The translations under genes and the position numbers were made by a program. A stretch of DNA of 64,000 nucleotides from Lachnospiraceae bacterium A4 (GTDB taxonomy: Bacteria > Bacillota > Clostridia > Lachnospirales > Lachnospiraceae), in contig KE159527.1 of NCBI GenBank assembly GCA_000403215.2, positions 614,083 through 678,082 of the forward strand, given 5' to 3'. This document shows positions 27,249-35,511 of this stretch, piece by piece. Under the pieces are notes generated by a model. It made no database searches. It was not told the origin of the DNA and saw only the letters and a list, made by a program, of their open reading frames with translations. How positions within the stretch are numbered: position 1 is the stretch's first letter; each line of letters starts with the position of its first letter.

Positions 27249-28655
27249 TTACTCTTTGCCATCCCAGCAATACGTACAAAGTTTACTGTGGTCGAGCCCT
27301 GTCGCATCCAGCATATCATCCAACCGGTTGAAACGAAGAGATGTAAAATTTAGCTCTTTCCGAATCTCCTCGACCATCCGGTCGTATTTCTCAGACTCTG
27401 GGTCTGCATACTCCTCCAAAACCTCCTTGGTCACATTCCCATTTTCCAGGCGCTCAATCACCCGTCTGGTAATCAGGTCCATCTCTGATGAGGAACGCGA
27501 GAAATTGAGATATTTACAGCCATATAACAGCGGAGGGCAGGCAGGTCTGATGTGTACCTCCTTGGCACCGCTCTGGTACAAAAATTCTGTTGTTTCCCGC
27601 ATCTGTGTACCTCTGACGATAGAGTCGTCGATCAACAGCAGTTTCTTGTCCTTGATCAGATCATCGACTGCCAGCAGCTTCATCTTGGCAATGAGATTGC
27701 GCTTGCTCTGTATTGTCGGCATAAAAGAGCGCGGCCACGTCGGCGTATACTTAATAAAGGGTCTTGAAAACGGAATCCCGGACTCATTGGCATAACCCAC
27801 GGCATGTGCAATCCCCGAGTCTGGCACGCCTGCCACGATATCTGGCGTCACATTGTCGCGCCTTGCCATCCTCTCCCCGCAGCGGTACCGCATCTGCTCG
27901 ACATTGACACCCTCATAAGAGCTTGCGGGATACCCATAATACACCCACAAAAATGTACAAATTTTCATATCTTTTTGCGGATTTGCCAGCGTGACACAAT
28001 TTTTCTCCGTCATCACGACAACCTCTGCGGGGCCAAGCTCTTTATAATCTGTATACCCCAGATTCTTGAACGCAAAATTTTCAAAAGACGCGCAGAAGCC
28101 GTCCTCCTTCCTGCCGATGACAATCGGCGTCCTCCCATACTTATCTCTCGCCGCATAAATCCCCGCCTTATTCATCAGCAGAATTGACAGCGAACCATCA
28201 ATGGCGTCCAGCGCATAGTTCATTCCTTCTATTAAATTTTCCCTGCGGTTAATGAGCGCCGCGACAAGCTCTGTGGCGTTGACTTCTCCTCCGCTCATCT
28301 CCTGAAAGTGGGCATGTCCCACGTCAAACAGACGCTGTATCAGCTCGTCGGTATTGTTAATTTTTCCAACGGTGGTCAGTGCGTACGTGCCGTGATGCGA
28401 GCGGATAATCAGCGGCTGCGGCTCATAGTCCGAGATACAGCCAATGCCGTAATTTCCGTGCATCTCACTCACGTCCTTGTCAAACTTCGTTCGAAACGGC
28501 GCATTCTCGATATTATGAATCGCCCTGTTAAACCCTTCCTTTCCATAAACTGCCATGCCACCGCGCCTCGTTCCCAGATGCGAGTGATAATCAATCCCAA
28601 AAAACAGATCAAATACACAATCCTGTTGTGATGTTACTCCAAAAAAACCACCCAT
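27249..28655 (-). CDS. purF: Amidophosphoribosyltransferase homologue lacking the N-terminal catalytic Cys
   Basis: The 468-residue protein has the PurF layout: an Ntn-type glutaminase domain (SHLGTRRGGMAVY, HGNYGIGCISDYEPQPLI), then a phosphoribosyltransferase domain with the PRPP loop KLLLIDDSIVRGTQM. Four cysteines in the positions of the B. subtilis iron-sulfur cluster are visible (KICTFLW, YGCKYLNF, LCTYC). The N-terminus is MGGFFGV where active PurF has Met-Cys-Gly after processing, so the nucleophile Cys is Gly. It may use free ammonia or act as a paralogue. ATG at 28655 has AAAGGAAA upstream. It stands apart from purL. Confidence 0.85.
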   Translation of the reverse strand: MGGFFGVTSQQDCVFDLFFGIDYHSHLGTRRGGMAVYGKEGFNRAIHNIENAPFRTKFDKDVSEMHGNYGIGCISDYEPQPLIIRSHHGTYALTTVGKINNTDELIQRLFDVGHAHFQEMSGGEVNATELVAALINRRENLIEGMNYALDAIDGSLSILLMNKAGIYAARDKYGRTPIVIGRKEDGFCASFENFAFKNLGYTDYKELGPAEVVVMTEKNCVTLANPQKDMKICTFLWVYYGYPASSYEGVNVEQMRYRCGERMARRDNVTPDIVAGVPDSGIAHAVGYANESGIPFSRPFIKYTPTWPRSFMPTIQSKRNLIAKMKLLAVDDLIKDKKLLLIDDSIVRGTQMRETTEFLYQSGAKEVHIRPACPPLLYGCKYLNFSRSSSEMDLITRRVIERLENGNVTKEVLEEYADPESEKYDRMVEEIRKELNFTSLRFNRLDDMLDATGLDHSKLCTYCWDGKE

Positions 28656-28750
28656 TTCAGTTTCCTTTCTTCATTATACATTCTATATTTTATGATCCCT
28701 ATGTATCTATTAAGCCAAAATCCACGACCAATGTCAACAGGAACTTTCAT

Positions 28751-28779
28751 AAAAAGAGACACCTTTTTTGTGTGTCTCT
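28751..28779 (-). terminator. Intrinsic terminator after SUKH gene
   Basis: GAGACAC and GTGTCTC pair around a T-rich loop, with a T run on the minus strand. Confidence 0.75.
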
Positions 28780-28783
28780 CTTC

Positions 28784-29467
28784 CTATCTTCTCTGTATAT
28801 AATAGCTGTAATCCGGCAGTTCCTCGCCGTATGCTCTCAACTGCTGCTCATATGCCTTATCATATTTTCCATAAAAATAAATCTCTAACAAGGTCTTGAA
28901 ATCAGGAAACCGCTTCTCGCCTGTCACCACGCCGCTGCGGTCTATGTATCCGGCTCCTTTCCAGTCAAACACTGTCTCGTCAAAGCGGCAGATCTGCCAT
29001 GTCCCGCGCTGGTCTGCCTGTACATTTTCCTGTGTCAAATCCAGACACAATGGACCATCACACTCCCCGATTGGCACAAAATTCTGAACACTGTTAAGCC
29101 GCATGTTCACCAGTTCCCTGTCTGTGCTGATGCGGCGGAAGCTCTCCATCAGTGCGTACAGATTCTTGAGCGGCTCCTCCACGGGCAGCGAAACAAGCTC
29201 TATCCAGCACAATCCCTTCTCGCTCGCTGGCTCGTCATGCGCCAGATCGTCTAACGGCATCGGCGCACAGATGACGGAAAAATCATAACAGTATGCCCGT
29301 AAATAAGTCCGAAACAACTGCGGCAGCCTGACCCCAAACTGTCTCTCAAACGCGTTGATATCCCTGTCAGTCACCGTGCTTGGCAGCAGCATAGACGGAC
29401 GCGCAACCCCTCTTTTAATCAATGCCTCAAATGCCTTCTCTATAAAATTTTCTTCTGACTGTATCAT
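28784..29467 (-). CDS. SMI1/KNR4 (SUKH) family protein
   Basis: The 227-residue protein has the SUKH pattern: the N-terminal helix FIEKAFEALIKRG, the core LPSTVTDRDINAFERQFGVRLPQLFRTYLRAY, and later NFVPIGECDGPLCLDL and WQICRFDETVFDWKG. SUKH proteins are often immunity proteins against secreted toxins in contact-dependent competition. No toxin gene is adjacent, so it may be an orphan immunity gene. ATG at 29467 follows GGTAGGG; an earlier in-frame ATG at 29587 lacks such a site. A terminator follows at 28751. Confidence 0.82.
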   Translation of the reverse strand: MIQSEENFIEKAFEALIKRGVARPSMLLPSTVTDRDINAFERQFGVRLPQLFRTYLRAYCYDFSVICAPMPLDDLAHDEPASEKGLCWIELVSLPVEEPLKNLYALMESFRRISTDRELVNMRLNSVQNFVPIGECDGPLCLDLTQENVQADQRGTWQICRFDETVFDWKGAGYIDRSGVVTGEKRFPDFKTLLEIYFYGKYDKAYEQQLRAYGEELPDYSYYIQRR

Positions 29468-29610
29468 AACCCTACCTCTTAGTACTCTTCTGCCAGTGCA
29501 CCGCTCAAAAACGCACGGACAGTTATCATTATACAGGTAAAATATATCATACCCCAGACCACTTTTGTATAAAACGGCGAAATCCATCTATAAATTGGCG
29601 AAATCCGTGT

Positions 29611-30870
29611 TCAAAACTCAGTTTCCATCGGCACATACATCAGGATTCGGACATCAAAGAGCTGTCCCTCATCGCGCACTTCAATGCTTCCATTATATTT
29701 CTGCACGATTCTTTTCACATTTTTCATGCCCAGACCATGCACCTGCTGCCCCTCTGCGCAATTCTCCTTCGTGGACAGGTACTGCTCTCCGGCGCGGATT
29801 AAAGTGCCGCAATAACTGTTTTTCATCTGAATCAAAAGCATTCCCCGCTGATAGTTAATCTGGATATCCAGCAGCTTCTTCTCGGATTGTGCCGCCGCGC
29901 ATATGGCATTGTCCATCAGATTTCCAAGAATGATATTCCAGTCAAACGCCTGTATTTGGAGCTCATGCGGCACACTGATTTTGCACCGTACCTGCGCAAG
30001 CGCTTCTTTTGCCTGCTCGAGCTTTAGATTCATCAGGCTGTCAACAGCCGCATTGCCGCTGCTGATATACTCCTTCTCATTCGTCAGCTCGCGCTGCATC
30101 GTTCGGACATACGCCGCAATTTCCTGCGTTCTGTTCCCCTCCGCCATCAGCAGAAGCTCGCTGAGATGGTTTTTCAGGTCATGGCGCAGTCCTCTCACGC
30201 ACTCCTCAGACTTCATCACGATATTGAGCTGGTTGGAATAGCTCTCTAGCTGCTGTTCTACCATCGCACGCTCCTTGAGCTTGATATATGCCCCGACCAG
30301 CTCATCACAGATATAAAAGACAATCAGGTTCAGGCTAATCAGCCCCGCGCTGACGATGCTGCCGATTTCCCGGTCTGTCATGTCAAAGCGAATCAGCACA
30401 AATGCGATAATGACGCTGATAATGGGCAAAAAGACCAGCAAATCCCAATGTCTTAGCGCCGTATCCTCCTTGATATGCCTGATACAGAAATTCTCCATGA
30501 TACGCTCGCACAAATACATAAACAAAAAAATCGCATAGTACATCGCCGTATCATAGACGCCATCTACTCTGCCATCGTAGAGCAGGCAGACCGCCAGTGT
30601 CTCACACAGCAGATTCATTCCCTGAATCAGAAAAGCGGCAAACAGCTTCTTCCCCTGTTTCCCATGATAGCGCTGTGCGAGCAGATAGAGCAGTACAATA
30701 TTTAACAAATACGGGAAAGGCAGTGTATCTATGAAGCAGGCCGCCGCCAGATACACTCCATATGCCGCCAGCGTTCTTAGTTGCGGCGTCTGTTTTTTTT
30801 CAAAAAAACAATGCATATACCGGTAAATAAGATACAATTTTGCAACCTGAAATCCAATCATCTCAAACAT
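29611..30870 (-). CDS. AgrC-like sensor histidine kinase (GHKL type)
   Basis: The 419-residue kinase has about six membrane helices in its first 210 residues, then the phosphoacceptor motif GLRHDLKNHLSELL, the N box IILGNLMDNAICAA and the G box HGLGMKNVKRIV of the HATPase_c_5 group. AgrC relatives detect extracellular peptides. It overlaps the 3' end of the LytTR regulator gene by 8 bases when started at ATG 30870, which has GGGGACAGG upstream; an ATG at 30885 is possible. The pair would control genes such as the DUF6273 protein upstream. No AgrB/AgrD-type peptide genes are visible. Confidence 0.85.
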   Translation of the reverse strand: MFEMIGFQVAKLYLIYRYMHCFFEKKQTPQLRTLAAYGVYLAAACFIDTLPFPYLLNIVLLYLLAQRYHGKQGKKLFAAFLIQGMNLLCETLAVCLLYDGRVDGVYDTAMYYAIFLFMYLCERIMENFCIRHIKEDTALRHWDLLVFLPIISVIIAFVLIRFDMTDREIGSIVSAGLISLNLIVFYICDELVGAYIKLKERAMVEQQLESYSNQLNIVMKSEECVRGLRHDLKNHLSELLLMAEGNRTQEIAAYVRTMQRELTNEKEYISSGNAAVDSLMNLKLEQAKEALAQVRCKISVPHELQIQAFDWNIILGNLMDNAICAAAQSEKKLLDIQINYQRGMLLIQMKNSYCGTLIRAGEQYLSTKENCAEGQQVHGLGMKNVKRIVQKYNGSIEVRDEGQLFDVRILMYVPMETEF

Positions 30871-31582
30871 CCTGTCCCCACGCATAATCCATAAGGTGCT
30901 TTCTGACCTGCTTTCTGTAGGGCTGGCTGATATTCAGCAGCACACCCCCTCTCATTTTCACTGTCTCATAACTGCATTCGTACATATGATCCATATTGAT
31001 GAGATAGGACTGGTGGATTTGTATGAAATTTTTGGGGACGTGTTCTGCCAGCTCCTTGATTTTTCCGGTAAACTGTATCATAGAATCCGGTGTGACAATA
31101 TTAATCTTTTTGTTCTCACTGTAAAAATAAATAATATTCTTATAAGAAATTTTACAGTGGTATCCGCACGCCCTGTACTCAAACAGCGCATTACTTCGTT
31201 TGTACAGGCGCAGCGCCTCCTCAATCGTGTCGTTGACATCCTGCGCACAAATTGGCTTGACGAGAAAATCAATCGGATGAATCTTAAAAAGCTCGATGGC
31301 ATAACTGCTCTTTGCTGAGATATAGGCGATGCTGATCTCCTGATTGGCAAGCTCTGTCCGTATCAGCCTGCCAACCTGTATGCCATTCATAGACGCAAGC
31401 TCTATATCCAGAAAGAGTAAATCTAACGGCCGGCGCTTCATCAAGTCCTGATACAAAGCCTCACCGGTATTCCAGATGCAGACCTCAATCCCGACATTTT
31501 TTCTTTTATCATACGCGCAGACCATATCCGCAAGCTGCATACAGACAGCCTTCTCATCGTCACAAATTCCTATATAGTACAT
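30863..31582 (-). CDS. LytTR-family response regulator
   Basis: The 239-residue regulator has an N-terminal receiver domain with phosphoacceptor Asp in LDLLFLDIELASMNG and conserved Lys in HPIDFLVKPI, followed by a LytTR DNA-binding domain (CKISYKNIIYFYSENKKI, PKNFIQIHQSYLINM). It is coupled with the AgrC-like kinase downstream by an 8-base overlap and follows the DUF6273 gene by one base. The three form one operon. Confidence 0.9.
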   Translation of the reverse strand: MYYIGICDDEKAVCMQLADMVCAYDKRKNVGIEVCIWNTGEALYQDLMKRRPLDLLFLDIELASMNGIQVGRLIRTELANQEISIAYISAKSSYAIELFKIHPIDFLVKPICAQDVNDTIEEALRLYKRSNALFEYRACGYHCKISYKNIIYFYSENKKINIVTPDSMIQFTGKIKELAEHVPKNFIQIHQSYLINMDHMYECSYETVKMRGGVLLNISQPYRKQVRKHLMDYAWGQDV

Positions 31583-31583
31583 C

Positions 31584-32588
31584 TTACTCCTGCCTTTCGT
31601 CTAATCCCTCACTTGCCTCCACGCAGGGCAATGCAAACTTTTTCGTATCGACACACACTGCCGGGCGGATACCCACTCCCTCCGCGCCAGCCTCCATCTC
31701 AGACAGCAGTTTCCCCGAGTAGCCATTGCTGACATAGTAACAGTTGCTCGACTTCTCGGGTACAGGGTCGCGCAGCCACCAGTAATATTCATCAATGCCG
31801 TAGTCCAGCGAAAACATTTTGTACCATTTTGTCTGGTCCTGCTCGGCTGCCAGCGCGGTCGGCTTTGTCCTGAGGCTGACATCCGACTCCATCAGCCACG
31901 ATAATTCTTCCTCTGAGAGCAGGTACACCAGATCTGTACTTTGCACAGGTCCGCTGTCACACGCATTGCCCTTCGTGCTGTGCGCGGTCGGTATTATCGA
32001 CTCCCGTTCCTGCGCCGTAAAGCCGGCAAGAAATCCTGCCTCACTGGCATATCCATTCTTGTTTGCGCACATTGCGCGCGCCACTGGCCCTATTCCCTGA
32101 TAGACGACGTTCTCTTTGTCGGAATTTAGCCATATTCTGAGATCAGACTGCGCCCAGCTGCTGCTCCCGCGCACATACGCCTGCAATGCCAAGTCCCGGT
32201 CCGCCTCTGTCTCGCTCACACTCCAGTAAGAGTTGCCGTCATCATCATAGTTAAAGCAGCCGCTGTCCGGCGCGCTGAAGGCTTTCATTGTCAAGATATA
32301 CTCGGCAAGCAGAACTGCCGCGCCGTTTTCCTCAAGCTGTACGACACGCCACTCAATCGGCTCGTCAAGATACGTTCCAAACAGCACCTTATCGCCAAGC
32401 CTGAGCAGCGGCTCTGTATCCTCGGGCAGCACAGTCTCTCTTTCATGAAAATACATAATGATACAGATTACTGCCACTGCAATGAGCTCGATGACTTCGA
32501 GCGCCCTCTTTCTCTGGTCTGTCTTTTCTTCTAAACTATTGTTTGCTTTTTTCGGTTTTTTCTCTTTATCGTATTTTAATATGCACAT
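31584..32588 (-). CDS. Membrane-anchored DUF6273-domain protein
   Basis: The 334-residue protein has a charged N-terminus, one membrane helix at about 31-48 (VIELIAVAVICIIMYF), and a DUF6273 domain (LGDKVLFGTYLDEPIEWRVV, SSWAQSDLRIWLN, YWWLRDPVPEKSSNCYYVSN, GVGIRPAVCVD). The domain resembles formylglycine-generating/lectin-like surface folds and is common in Lachnospiraceae, but has no assigned reaction. It is encoded one base before the LytTR/AgrC-like system, so it may be an accessory sensor or target of that system. Confidence 0.75.
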   Translation of the reverse strand: MCILKYDKEKKPKKANNSLEEKTDQRKRALEVIELIAVAVICIIMYFHERETVLPEDTEPLLRLGDKVLFGTYLDEPIEWRVVQLEENGAAVLLAEYILTMKAFSAPDSGCFNYDDDGNSYWSVSETEADRDLALQAYVRGSSSWAQSDLRIWLNSDKENVVYQGIGPVARAMCANKNGYASEAGFLAGFTAQERESIIPTAHSTKGNACDSGPVQSTDLVYLLSEEELSWLMESDVSLRTKPTALAAEQDQTKWYKMFSLDYGIDEYYWWLRDPVPEKSSNCYYVSNGYSGKLLSEMEAGAEGVGIRPAVCVDTKKFALPCVEASEGLDERQE

Positions 32589-32667
32589 TTTAAACCTCAG
32601 TTAATAAATAATCTAATGAATATTTTACTATTAACAAAGCTGTTTGCGCAATAGAATTTTCATAATT

Positions 32668-34548
32668 TTAAGATTTTAAAGTCCTTGTGGCATTCAGCAC
32701 TGCCAGAATCATCACGCCCACATCTGCAAAGATTGCCCACCACATATTGACAAAGCCAGCCGCGCCAAGGCCAAGACACGCAAACTTGACAACCAGCGCA
32801 AACACAATATTCTGGTGCACAATCCGCAGGGTTTTTCTGGAAATGTCAATCGCTGTTGCTATTTTGACAGGATCGTCATCCATCAGCACGATATCCGCCG
32901 CCTCAATCGCAGCGTCTGAGCCAAGCGCCCCCATTGCAATGCCAAGATCTGCTCTTGAGAGCACCGGCGCGTCATTGATGCCATCTCCCACAAAGGCGAG
33001 ACGCTCTTTGTCCTCTTTTGACGCAAGCAGTTTTTCCACCTCCGCAACTTTATCTGCCGGCAGCAGCTCACTTTTCACGATATCCACGCCAATCTCCCCG
33101 GCAACTGCCTCTGCGACATTGCGGGCATCACCTGTCAGCATAATAACCTGCTTCACGCCCGCCGCTTTGAGTCTCTCGACTGCCGCCTTCGCATTTGGCT
33201 TGATGCGGTCTGAGATCAGGATATAGCCTGCATAGGCGCCATTGACCGCCACATGAACTTCTGTTCCTGTTTTTTGCGGCACGGTATACAAAATATTCAG
33301 CCGTTTCATAAATTTGGCATTGCCTGCCGCAACCTTCTTCCCGCCGATGACTGCGGACACGCCATGACCGCTGAGCTCCTCCACCTCAGTCACGCCCGAA
33401 GTGTCTATCTGCTTTCCTGTACTTTTTTCATACGCCTCCTTCAAACTCCTGCTAATTGGATGCTTCGAGTAACTCTCTGCCTGCGCAGCCATCTCAAGAA
33501 GCTCTTCTTTGTCAAATCCCGGTGCTGCTTCCACTTGTGTCACCTCAAAAACGCCTTTTGTCAGCGTTCCCGTCTTGTCGCACACCACATACTTTGTCTC
33601 TGAGAGCGCCTCAAGATAATTCGAGCCTTTTACAAGCACCCCCTTGGACGAAGCGCCGCCTATGCCGCCAAAAAAGCTGAGCGGTATGGAGATGACCAGC
33701 GCACATGGACAACTGATAACCAGTGTCGTGAGCGCACGAATCACCCACTGTGACCACGCTGCCGGATTGCCGAGCACCAGATTCACCAGCGGCGGCAGGA
33801 GGGCAAGCGCGAGCGCACCAATACACACTGCGGGCGTATAGTACTTTGCAAACCGGGTGATAAAGTTCTCGGACTTTGATTTCTTCATGCTGGAATTTTC
33901 TACCAAATCCAGTATTTTTGACACTGTGGACTCCCCAAACTCCTTGGTCGTCTCAATGCGGAGCAGCCCGGAGAGATTCACGCACCCGCTGATCACCTCG
34001 TCCTTCTCACAAACCTCTCTCGGAAGGCTCTCACCTGTGAGCGCGCTGGTGTTGAGCGTGGAGGTACCGCTCACAATAACGCCGTCAATGGGAATCTTTT
34101 CTCCCGGCTGCACGACGATGACCGTCCCAATCTCCACATCGTCTGGGTCCACCTGCTCGAGCTGTCCGTCCTGCTCTACATTTGCATAATCCGGCCGGAT
34201 ATCCATGAGCGCTGAAATGTTTCTGCGGCTCTTGCCGACAGCGTAACTCTGAAACAGCTCGCCAATCTGGTAAAAAAGCATGACTGCCGTCCCTTCAAGA
34301 TATTCCCCAAGAATGATGGCGCCGACAGTGGCAAGCGCCATCAGGAAATTTTCATCAAATACCTGCCCGTTAAAAATTCCAAGTACTGCCTTTCTGAGAA
34401 TATCATAACCTATAATCAGATACGGAATCAGAAACAGTACAAAGCGCAGATACGGCTCCTCCACCGGAAGCAGACAAAATACTGCGGTGAGTACTGCGGA
34501 TACGATGATTCTGATCAATACTTTTCGTTGTTTTTTTGTCATGCTCAC
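32668..34548 (-). CDS. P1B-type Zn/Cd-translocating ATPase without N-terminal metal-binding domain
   Basis: The 626-residue pump has TGES (171-174), the membrane metal site Cys-Pro-Cys at 280-282, the phosphorylation motif DKTGTLTKG (Asp324), the HP motif in SYSKHPISRSL, and GDGINDAPVLSRAD. CPC is typical of Zn/Cd/Pb pumps (CadA/ZntA group). It exports metal from the cytoplasm using ATP. The usual N-terminal HMA domain is absent; a free HMA protein is coded just upstream. An SmtB/CzrA-like repressor heads the operon, so the pump should be induced by excess metal. Confidence 0.92.
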   Translation of the reverse strand: MSMTKKQRKVLIRIIVSAVLTAVFCLLPVEEPYLRFVLFLIPYLIIGYDILRKAVLGIFNGQVFDENFLMALATVGAIILGEYLEGTAVMLFYQIGELFQSYAVGKSRRNISALMDIRPDYANVEQDGQLEQVDPDDVEIGTVIVVQPGEKIPIDGVIVSGTSTLNTSALTGESLPREVCEKDEVISGCVNLSGLLRIETTKEFGESTVSKILDLVENSSMKKSKSENFITRFAKYYTPAVCIGALALALLPPLVNLVLGNPAAWSQWVIRALTTLVISCPCALVISIPLSFFGGIGGASSKGVLVKGSNYLEALSETKYVVCDKTGTLTKGVFEVTQVEAAPGFDKEELLEMAAQAESYSKHPISRSLKEAYEKSTGKQIDTSGVTEVEELSGHGVSAVIGGKKVAAGNAKFMKRLNILYTVPQKTGTEVHVAVNGAYAGYILISDRIKPNAKAAVERLKAAGVKQVIMLTGDARNVAEAVAGEIGVDIVKSELLPADKVAEVEKLLASKEDKERLAFVGDGINDAPVLSRADLGIAMGALGSDAAIEAADIVLMDDDPVKIATAIDISRKTLRIVHQNIVFALVVKFACLGLGAAGFVNMWWAIFADVGVMILAVLNATRTLKS

Positions 34549-34562
34549 TCACGTCCTTTCTA

Positions 34563-34612
34563 ATATCATCATTTATTCATCATCATTTATTCATCATCAT
34601 TTATTCATCATC
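34563..34612. repeat. Tandem 14-bp repeat upstream of the ATPase gene
   Basis: TTATTCATCATCAT is repeated about three and a half times directly upstream of the ATPase start. On the coding strand this inserts repeated ATGATGATGAATAA between the ribosome binding site region and the upstream hairpin. Confidence 0.8.
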
Positions 34613-34658
34613 TATATTCATTCCCATGCCGCTATAGCGGCACAGGTCTATGTATCAT

Positions 34659-34691
34659 AAATGGCTCTTGCACCAGAATGCAGAGCCATTT
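34659..34691 (-). terminator. Hairpin between hma and ATPase genes
   Basis: AAATGGCTCT and AGAGCCATTT form a 10-bp stem. The T tract after it is short, so it may only attenuate expression of the ATPase relative to the HMA protein. Confidence 0.55.
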
Positions 34692-34702
34692 GTTTCCTGC
34701 CT

Positions 34703-34924
34703 TTATGACAAAAAGATTTCGCAGTCAGACTCCACCTTCTTGCAGTTTTTTAACACATTTTCCATGACGGACGCCACGTCTGCGCCCTCGTCAAATTCCA
34801 CCTTCATCTTCTGCGGCATAAATGCCACCGTCGCGTCCTTGACACCTGCTGTCTTTTTTGCTGCTTCCTCCATCTTCGCTGCGCACGCTGCACAGTCCAC
34901 CTCAATTTTGTAGGTTTTCTTCAT
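34703..34924 (-). CDS. Free heavy-metal-associated (HMA) domain protein
   Basis: The 73-residue protein is a single HMA ferredoxin-like domain. The metal-binding CxxC is in KIEVDCAACAAKMEEAA, followed by GVKDATVAFMPQKMKVEF. It probably carries or senses metal for the ATPase coded downstream, replacing that pump's missing N-terminal domain. A Cys-containing tail (NCKKVESDCEI) could add ligands. It lies between the ArsR-family repressor and ATPase genes in one operon. Confidence 0.92.
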   Translation of the reverse strand: MKKTYKIEVDCAACAAKMEEAAKKTAGVKDATVAFMPQKMKVEFDEGADVASVMENVLKNCKKVESDCEIFLS

Positions 34925-34995
34925 TTCATGATACCTCCTGTTTTTATTTTTTGTATTATTTTTTCTTATTACCCTGTTTCATTGCGATACAATCC

Positions 34996-35298
34996 CTACT
35001 CCTCGAGCACATGCTCCATTCCAATGCGGATAATGGCAGACACATGCTCGTCAGCAATCGAGTAATAGATACTCTTGCCGTCGCGCTTTGTCTTGACCAG
35101 CTTGCTCTGCTTTAAGAGTGCAAGCTGGTGACTCACCCCTGATTGTGTCATATTGAGCCGTTCTGCGATCTCCCCCACGCACAGCTCCTCATGGTCCATC
35201 AGCAGCGAAAGAATGGTCAGCCGGGTGTAATCCCCAAATATTTTAAATACCGCTGCCAGCTCTTCCATTGTCTCCGTCGTGAACCCTGTATCCTTCAC
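34996..35298 (-). CDS. ArsR/SmtB-family metal-sensing repressor, CzrA-like
   Basis: The 100-residue winged-helix protein has the recognition segment LCVGEIAERLNMTQSGVSHQ then LALLKQSKLVKTKRDG. Its last helix carries DEHVSAIIRIGMEHVLEE, which fits the alpha5 zinc site D-x-H-x10-H-x2-E of SmtB and CzrA. It lacks the alpha3N Cys site of CadC. It should repress the operon and release DNA when zinc (or cobalt) binds. Operator and promoter lie at 35394-35422. Confidence 0.92.
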   Translation of the reverse strand: MKDTGFTTETMEELAAVFKIFGDYTRLTILSLLMDHEELCVGEIAERLNMTQSGVSHQLALLKQSKLVKTKRDGKSIYYSIADEHVSAIIRIGMEHVLEE

Positions 35299-35393
35299 AC
35301 AGTCACCTCCATTTTTGTTTATGACGTCTTTCGTAATGTTAAGGAACTGTTCAGAAATTACTCATGACAGTTCCTAACTTGATATGTTATTTT

Positions 35394-35422
35394 ATTATAT
35401 GAACATTTAATCATGTATTCAA
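35394..35422 (-). promoter_or_regulatory. Promoter and operator of the metal-efflux operon
   Basis: On the minus strand, TTGAAT (35422-35417) and TATAAT (35399-35394) are 17 bases apart. The spacer and boxes include TGAATACAT...ATGTTCA, an imperfect inverted repeat typical of SmtB/CzrA sites, so a bound repressor would block RNA polymerase. Confidence 0.6.
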
Positions 35423-35461
35423 TTATTTGTCAATCCTTTTTATAAAAATTATTTTAATAAC

Positions 35462-35494
35462 AAAAAGAGGCAGCGCATTTTTACGCTGCCTCTT
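35462..35494 (-). terminator. Strong intrinsic terminator after ahpF-like gene
   Basis: AAGAGGCAGCG and CGCTGCCTCTT form an 11-bp stem followed by TTTTTG on the minus strand. Confidence 0.9.
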
Positions 35495-35511
35495 CACATG
35501 AAGCTGCCGCT

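Noticed and set aside
34563..34612. Short tandem repeats considered as a CRISPR array
   Set aside because: The units are contiguous 14-mers with no spacers and no cas genes.
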